64,000 bases of DNA from Homarus americanus. Taxonomy: Eukaryota > Arthropoda > Malacostraca > Decapoda > Nephropidae. Below are positions 58,771 through 64,000 of this stretch, in pieces (the first letter of the stretch is position 1; every line of letters begins with the position of its first letter). The stretch covers positions 993,501 through 1,057,500 of the forward strand of contig NW_024735516.1 of assembly GCF_018991925.1 (NCBI RefSeq), given 5' to 3'. The position numbers and the translations under genes are program-made. The notes under the pieces were generated by a model. It did no database searches. It saw only the letters and a list, made by a program, of their open reading frames with translations, and had not been told where the DNA came from.

Positions 58771-58773
<3 letters not shown>

Positions 58774-59160
58774 TGTCAAATAGAATCATTTTTCATTATT
58801 ATTACAAGTCAAGAGAAACCTATTATTAACCCGAGAGAGAGAGAGATAAATGTAACCCGGCATTAGTTTTATTTTTGTTCAGGGTTCCGTAAATATGCAC
58901 CTCACTCGCTCGTTAAGGAAGCCCTATAGTGTAGCGTGAAGCCATCTAACCGATTGACATAATTAACCTGTACACAATATGTCATTATCAAGTCAGGAAT
59001 AGATTGGTAAGATTATATTTTGACTGTGTGTGTGTGTGTGTGTGTGTTTTGTATCGACGGTTCTTTTGTCTGTCAAGTTGAATCTTTTTATCTCGTGTGC
59101 TAATTTGAAAGGGTGGTGGTGGTTGTTGTTGTGTTATCTGGTTCTATTCCTTTCAGCTAT
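58771..59160. other. Spacer with (GA)n and (GT)n, no gene seen
   Basis: GA run at 58833-58846 and GT run at 59025-59047. Confidence 0.6.
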
Positions 59161-59164
59161 TTAT

Positions 59165-59435
59165 CGATTCACTAGTGCCACCCTCCATCCATTCACTTAT
59201 TCACTAGTGCCACCCTCCATCCATTCACTTATTCACTAGTGCCACCCTCCATCCACTCATCCTTTCATTAGTAGTGCCACTCTCCATCCACTCAGTCATT
59301 TATTAGAGCCACCCTCCAGTCATCCAGCTACTAATGTCACATTCCTCACACCCACACCTACTCACTGTCACCCTCCTTTTATCCACCCCCCCACAAGTGC
59401 CACCCTCCACCCATTCATCTACCCTCTAGTGCCAC
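59165..59435. repeat. 32-bp minisatellite (CACTAGTGCCACCCTCCATC CATTCACTTATT)
   Basis: CACTAG occurs at 59170, 59202 and 59234. Later copies diverge. About eight units. Confidence 0.93.
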
Positions 59436-59529
59436 CCTGGACAGTACACAACAAACCCTACCTCACAGAAAGATTCATACGTTCCCTATTTATACTGTGA
59501 ACTTCCCCGACGCGTTGACTGATTCACAG

Positions 59530-59800
59530 GTGGGTAGGTAGCTCATTCAGTCATCGCAGGTAGGTAGGAAGGTCATTCAGTCAACACAGGTAGTTAGGTA
59601 GGTAGGTAGCTCAGTCAACACAGGCAGTTAGGTAGGTAGGTAGGTAAGTCAGTCATCCACAGGTAGGTAGGTAGCTCACTCAGTCAACACAGGCAGGTAG
59701 GTAGGTAGCTCACTCAGTCAACACAGGCAGGTGGTGGGTGGCTATCGTCCCAACACAGGCAGGTGGGTAGATGGGTAGCTCACTCAGTCAACAGAACATA
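59530..59800. repeat. ~34-40 bp GGTAGGTAGCTCACTCAGTC repeat
   Basis: Seven to eight units with variable numbers of GTAG and a CAACACAGGCAGG block. Confidence 0.92.
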
Positions 59801-60385
59801 TACGTTCGGGAGTAATTGGTGTGTACTGGGTGTGTTGGTGCACAAATACTAAAACCAATGCATTCGTGTGTGTCCTGATGCATGGTGGAGCTCAGGTATA
59901 CGTCTTCAGCGTGCTAATGGTCCCCCTCCCCTCACACTGGCAGCTTGTGACCCGGGTATGTCGTACTTATACTTTGAATCAGTTTGACGTTGAGAAAAAA
60001 AAGAAAGAACTATCACTTCATCACGTTAAGGGAGAACTACTTGGAGACTTTTGGAGATGTTGTATTGTTGTTTACCATCAGCTGTTGTAAATTGAGGACC
60101 CAAGACTCCAAAAAAGTCCCAAGTCCCACAGCATTCAGAGGTCCACACATACATTAATGGGAGTGTAGTTAGCCCCCACTTAATACCATTTCCTTAGAGT
60201 TGAGAGAACTGTGATAATCATTGGAAGGAAATGTTAGCGAATGTTTATCTATATATAATATTCATCAGTTGTCTCAGTGGGAACATTGTCTGCCTCGTCA
60301 GTGTCCATTACAGAGTCAGAAAACAGAATTTGTGGAAGTTCCTCTGCATCTTAACGGAAATCCTGCTGGTGCTAACATGTGTGTG
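59801..60385. other. Unique DNA, no gene seen
   Basis: The frame at 59821-60090 has no recognised domain. Confidence 0.45.
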
Positions 60386-60387
60386 TG

Positions 60388-60745
60388 TGTCTCTTTGTTC
60401 CTTCCTTATGTTTCTCTTTGTTCCTTTTGTTCCTTCCATGTGACTCTTTGTTTCTTCCATGTGTCTCTTTGTTCCTTCCATGTGTCTCTTTGTTCCTTCA
60501 TTGTGTCTCTTTGTTCCTTCATTGCTGTCTCTTTTGTTTCCTTCCACTTGTGTCTCTTTATTCCTTCCTTGTGTGTCTCTTTGTTCCTTCCATGTGTGTC
60601 TCTTTGTTCCTTCCATGTGTGTCTTTTTGTTCCTTTTGTTTCATCCATGTCTCTCTTTATTCTTTCCTTGTGTGTCCCTTTGTTCCTTTCATGTGTGTGT
60701 TTCTTTGTTCCTTATGTGTCTCTTTGTTCCTTCCTTTTGTGTGAA
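60388..60745. repeat. ~22-bp minisatellite (TCTCTTTGTTCCTTCCATGT GT)
   Basis: About 16 units of 19-24 bp. Overlapping plus frames (199, 121, 139 aa) and minus frames (102, 80 aa) are by-products. Confidence 0.95.
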
Positions 60746-60811
60746 TTGGGTTATACAGCAAGACGCTTATTTAACACACACTATGGGAGAGTGTCCTATA
60801 TCAAGGTTCGT

Positions 60812-60941
60812 AATATATGAAACCTCTATTATAACAGAGTATAGAAATAGTACAGTCCTTTATATCGAGTTCCATTAGATGTGAAACCTCCATTTAACGG
60901 ACTAGTTAGATAGATGTCCGTTAATTGGAGGTTTTACTGTA
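60812..60941. mobile_element. 130-bp palindromic miniature element, copy 3
   Basis: AATATATGAAACCTCTATTA TAACAG on the left. ACCTCCATTTAACGGACTAG and GTCCGTTAATTGGAGGTTTT ACTGTA on the right. Same architecture and size as the copy at 20855-20987. The left CAGT terminus is eroded. Confidence 0.75.
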
Positions 60942-61100
60942 TGTGTGTTTGTTATTTCTGTTTTATTTCACTTTGCTGATGATGTTTATTCAATTTGAAG
61001 TTATCTAAACATTCCCTCAGTTAATTAATGTGTTTAAGGTGGTTGTGCTGTCGTGATAGATAACAGATGTGGGCCCAGGCTGGTGTAAGGGACCAGTGTA
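60942..61100. other. Unique spacer
   Basis: Nothing recognised. Confidence 0.5.
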
Positions 61101-61104
61101 CAGT

Positions 61105-61205
61105 CTTGGGCAATACCTGGCATCCTTTGCAAGTCTGAGCGCCAAGCAGTACAGTCAGTTGTCCAAACGAGAAACATGAGCTGTCCATGCTTGCCTTCAC
61201 TGACT
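61105..61205 (-). mobile_element. LINE 3'-tail fragment, copy 7 (old)
   Basis: TGGGCAATACCTGGCATCCT TTGCAAG, CAAGCAGTACAGTCAGTTGT and CCATGCTTGCCTTCACTGAC follow the order of the 57.3-kb copy with considerable divergence. Confidence 0.45.
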
Positions 61206-61206
61206 G

Positions 61207-61380
61207 AGAGGAGGAGGAGAAGGTGGTGGTGATGTGGTGTCATAATGAAGAAAGTAGAACGAGGGTGTGAGGAGGAGAAGGAGTGAAGAAAGTAGAACGA
61301 GGGTGTCAGGAGGAGGAGTGAAGAAAGTAGAACGAGGGTGTCAGGAAGAGGCGGAGCAGTAAGAGGAGGAGTGAAGACGG
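61207..61380. repeat. GA-rich ~40-bp repeat
   Basis: GAAGAAAGTAGAACGAGGGT GTNAGGAGGAG occurs three to four times. Confidence 0.88.
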
Positions 61381-62085
61381 GAGAGCGAAGGGGTCACCGT
61401 GGTCACGTTGATACTCACGTACAGCATATGTGTGTGTGTGTGTGTGTGTGCATGGTAACCTCTCTCCACCCTGTCTCGTCCCCCGGTCACGCCCGACACG
61501 ACACGCGCCACAGGTGGACCTCGGTGTTGTGCCTACCATACATCACAGTTTGTTGTGTAATCACCTAACCTAACCTAACCTGACATGACCTAACCTAACC
61601 TAACCTCACAACAACAAACTTCTAGGAATCCATTTTCTGGGTGCGTGGTGGTGTTAGTAGTAATGGTGGTGAAAAAAAAAAAAATTGCGGTGGTGATAGG
61701 GGTAGTGGTAGGGACAGAGGCAGAGGTAGTACTGTAAGACACGATGGCTCATCCTTCTCCATAGTTCAGGGCAGATTAAGTCAAATAGTGTCGGCATTAG
61801 ATAACAGGTCATCGTGTCACACTCTAAGGTCAGTGACTTCATCAAGGTAGAGGTGTCATCTCAGGTCATGCGTTAGAACATAAGAGTAGCTGTAACAAGA
61901 GTAGGTTTATTGGCCCACGTGAAGTAGTTCCTAATTACACCCAACCATCATCACTCATATACTACACAGCATCCCTTCGACTTAAATTTGACTCTTCCCA
62001 GCGTAAATATTGGTGATAACTTGTTCGTGTCTTGTGCAACTTATTTCTGAACTATTGTGTACTTTTTCCTCTCTAAATCTTTAAT
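61381..62085. other. Spacer with (GT)n and short CCTAACC array
   Basis: GT run at 61430-61451, CCTAACC repeats at 61564-61604, GGTGGT/GGTAG-rich 61645-61730. No gene was seen. Confidence 0.6.
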
Positions 62086-62087
62086 TC

Positions 62088-62222
62088 TTGGATCACCTGG
62101 AGATAAAGTACCCAAGCTTATTTTTACGCCTGATGATCAAGCACCCAATTGTTAATCTAACCTACTCTTACCTAATTTAACCTCCCCCCAGGTACCAATA
62201 ATGTTTATTCAACAGATGAAAT
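62088..62222. mobile_element. Foldback family, copy 13 (diverged)
   Basis: TGGATCACCTGGAGATAAAG TACCC, CGCCTGATGATCAAGCACCC, CCTAA-like core, CCCCCCAGGTACCAATAATG, then CAGATGAAATATT. Confidence 0.6.
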
Positions 62223-62419
62223 ATTCTGATTTTAATTTTGCCGCAGACAGTAGCTAGTTTATTGTGAACGGTAGCACAAAGAGGATTACAGAACAGTGGT
62301 CACAAAGGGTGATTATCAGACCCAGTGTTCAGGGTATTGTGGCGTTGAATGTTACAGAGTATTTCCAGTACATTGTGCTGTAGTTCAGTTACACAGGAGT
62401 TTACTAAACGAAATATGGA

Positions 62420-62800
62420 TACAGTTTTTGTATATCATTTGTCATGTCATCAGAGATAAAGTTCTGTACCATTGCACTCACAGTACACTTGGACCTATCC
62501 CTAAAAGGTTCTTGTTTTTTCAGTCTAAGACGTAGTATTGGAGTGTGTGGCTATATGTCTGGTCACACACTTTACATTTAGTCTTGTTCATGTCTGTTTG
62601 AGGGATATACTACCAGAGGGACTTATATCCTAACCTTAGTGTAGCAGTTACATCATCTTGTTACTTGCTCCATATACTGTACATGTTTTACTTGATACTT
62701 CTCATCATGGTAGACAATGGATTGACTTGTATCTGTTTGCACTTGTCTGTTGCCTCAAATTCATCAACAAGTTTCTTCCTGATTACATTTTTAGGGTTCT
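62420..62800 (-). pseudogene. LINE ORF2 C-terminal Cys/His block remnant
   Basis: A single minus frame reads IRKKLVDEFEATDKCK, DVTATLRLGYKSLW, stop, YIPQTDMNKTKCKVC, DQTYSHTLQYYVLD, stop, then LLGIGPSVLSAMVQNFI. Leu-Arg-Leu-Gly-Tyr followed by CxxC...HTLxxYVL(D/E)C is the usual C-terminal end of RNase H-bearing LINE ORF2 proteins. The last Cys codon is now TGA. The plus-strand 94-aa frame is its shadow. Confidence 0.85.
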
Positions 62801-62939
62801 GTTTGGCAGACCGAAATTGTATTTAATGGTGTCTTTTGTTAGATGTGAGTTAAGACATCAACTCATATCATGTTTACTGAGGCTTATAGTTGATCCTGAT
62901 ACCGGTCAACAAGGCACGCATGTTTGTGTCTGGCTCCAG

Positions 62940-63290
62940 TGAAAATTTGAGTTGAGGGTATCATGAGCAAGTAGTGAGGATAAGGAGTCAGTGATGATGA
63001 GACTCAGTGGCAGTGTCTTCAACAAGTTTCAGGGCTGTGAGTATGTGGCAGTGTCTTCAACAAGTTTCAGGGCTGTGAGTATGTGGCAGTGTCTTCAACA
63101 AGTTTCAGGGCTGTGAATATGGCAAATAGTTTATCATGTAGAGTGGATGCCCAGTTATTAATTCTAGCCTCTTTCTGTATTGTATTACCGTTAGGCTGAG
63201 TTACAATAACAGCACTTTCAGTCCTCCCACAGACAGTGTTTAGAGGACCGTCAGTGTACTGTACATGGTTTGTGTGATGTCATTTTTAGT
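62940..63290 (-). pseudogene. RNase H domain remnant of LINE
   Basis: In the minus frame QYTDGPLNTV (first catalytic Asp; YTDGS is usual) is followed by VIVTQPNGNTIQKEARINN, then WASTLHDKLFAIFTALKLVE. QxELFAI is the family form, so the catalytic Glu has become Lys. It resumes in another frame with SLIITDSLSSLLAHDTLN, in which TDS holds the third catalytic Asp. Between the two halves the 38-bp segment encoding ALKLVEDTAT is present three times. The order and spacing fit an RNase H fold well. Confidence 0.85.
63005..63120. repeat. 38-bp tandem triplication inside the RNase H remnant
   Basis: GTGGCAGTGTCTTCAACAAG TTTCAGGGCTGTGAGTAT three times, nearly identical. 38 is not a multiple of 3, so it breaks the frame. 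It arose after the LINE lost function or caused that loss. Confidence 0.93.
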
Positions 63291-63299
63291 CTGTAGGTT

Positions 63300-63540
63300 A
63301 GGTATGTGTTCAAGAGCCTCCTTTGGCAGTGTGCTAGAAATATTGTTTTTAAAAGTGTGGTTAGTCGTTTAGTCGGGTATGTTATAAAGTGGCATAAGTA
63401 TCAAAGTGTTGAAAGGAGTTTGTCTTAAAATAACAGTGTCAATGAAAAGTGCTGTTAAATGTGCCATGGTGAGTGGTAACCAAGGCGAGACACAGGGTTT
63501 GGTCAGGGTGGTGTTGATGTTATTGTGTGGAACAGTGTCT
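63300..63540 (-). pseudogene. LINE region between reverse transcriptase and RNase H
   Basis: The minus frame has CVSPWLPLTMAHL and VILRQTPFNTL, then after a stop ISSTLPKEALEHIPNLQTKN. PPW-x-P shortly before the RNase H is usual in this class. The frame changes by one base near 63265 before YTDG. Confidence 0.65.
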
Positions 63541-63717
63541 TGTGTATGTACAGTCACTTAAAAAAAATGTGTTTACAAAATCGTGTTTGACACTGATACA
63601 ACGGACGAATGATTTTGACAACCCTACCGAGACAACAGGAGTCGCAGTGTTCATTCTGAAATTCATCAATCGCCCCAAGTACATTATAGTTCTTTGAGTG
63701 ACGCACCTACCATCAAA

Positions 63718-64000
63718 AACGTACGGATCACCTGACAATTAACCTCCCTAGCTTATTTCACCTGAATATTAATCAGCGTAACGTCATCCTAACTGAGCCT
63801 AACATGACCCTAACCTAATTTAACAAAAACTAACTTAACTTAACCCATGCTAATCTAACTTAACCTAACCTATTTTAACATATCCTAAGCTAACAACCTA
63901 CCTAACCAAACCAATCTAACCTATCCTAACCAAACTGAACTTAACTTACCCTAACCTAACACCCCCCCAGGTAGCATTAGGGTGATTAATTATCATAGGT
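63718..64000. mobile_element. Foldback family, copy 14 (cut by window end)
   Basis: Left arm with doubled module: CGGATCACCTGACAATTAAC CTCCCTAG, then CTTATTTCACCTGAATATTA ATCAGCGTAACG. CCTAA-like core 63790-63958. The right arm begins CCCCCCAGGTAGCATTAGGG TGATTAATTATCATAGGT and leaves the window. Confidence 0.82.

Larger units (their letters stand above)
62240..63570 (-). mobile_element. Decayed RNase H-bearing non-LTR retrotransposon, 3' part
   Basis: Minus-strand order: region after the reverse transcriptase (63570-63290, PPW-like SPWLPLTMAHLTALF), RNase H (63290-62940), basic linker and C-terminal Cys/His block (62700-62530), then a 3' untranslated part ending in AATAAACTAG (62250-62260). 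RNase H plus a C-terminal CCHC-like motif is the layout of I/R1/LOA-type LINEs. At least one frameshift, several stops and an internal tandem triplication mark it as dead. Its terminus equals the seven tail fragments elsewhere in the window, so it is probably the source family. Confidence 0.85.

Noticed and set aside
58164..58829. 221-aa Thr/His/Tyr-rich frame
   Set aside because: Translation of CATA/ACACATACA repeats.
62658..62942. 94-aa plus-strand frame
   Set aside because: It is the antisense shadow of the LINE C-terminal remnant, which reads sensibly on the minus strand.

Overview
This is a stretch of eukaryotic nuclear DNA, most probably from an arthropod and plausibly a decapod crustacean. 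Three things point that way. CCTAA/TTAGG runs (the arthropod telomere motif) occur throughout. Long dinucleotide and trinucleotide microsatellites are very dense. The mobile elements are tRNA-derived SINEs, non-LTR retrotransposons, a ZMYM1-like hAT and mariner-like palindromes. Species cannot be named from the sequence. I found no intact host gene, tRNA gene, rRNA gene, CRISPR array or bacterial-type operon. Nearly all longer open frames are created by tandem repeats with periods divisible by three or by stop-free simple repeats.

Layout. 0-4 kb: a foldback element with a CCTAA core, split by a SINE, then a 23-bp minisatellite. 4-9 kb: mostly unique DNA with purine tracts, microsatellites and a second CCTAA foldback copy. 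9-13 kb: three minisatellites (26, ~53 and ~32 bp) and a 67-bp array of about 28 copies. 13-19 kb: two SINE copies and arrays of 33, 24 and 16 bp. 19-23 kb: a retrotransposon fragment (endonuclease end plus start of reverse transcriptase), a duplicated mariner-like palindrome, a 133-bp palindromic element and its expanded relative with a 64-bp internal repeat. 23-31 kb: long foldback copy, LINE-tail copies, microsatellites and quiet sequence. 31-36 kb: an AT-rich segment with a LINE reverse-transcriptase scrap, a decayed satellite and a 642-bp hAT element that still encodes the end of its transposase and sits inside a minisatellite. 36-49 kb: mixed, with a 68-bp hairpin minisatellite, a 43-bp minisatellite and a second locus of the 23-bp repeat. 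49-53 kb: low-complexity C-rich and CT-rich DNA. 53.1-56.8 kb: the largest array, a 54-bp satellite of about 67 copies with a GTCGAC core. 57-64 kb: more minisatellites, then a decayed RNase H-bearing non-LTR retrotransposon on the minus strand and a final foldback copy cut by the window end.

The most unusual structure is a dispersed inverted-repeat family, about 15 copies here. Its arms carry a repeated module (CACCTGAAGATTAAACACCCTA) and its core is telomere-like TTAGG sequence, in either orientation. Several copies have amplified internally. I read it as a non-autonomous foldback element that spreads telomere-like repeats. No coding partner is visible in the window.
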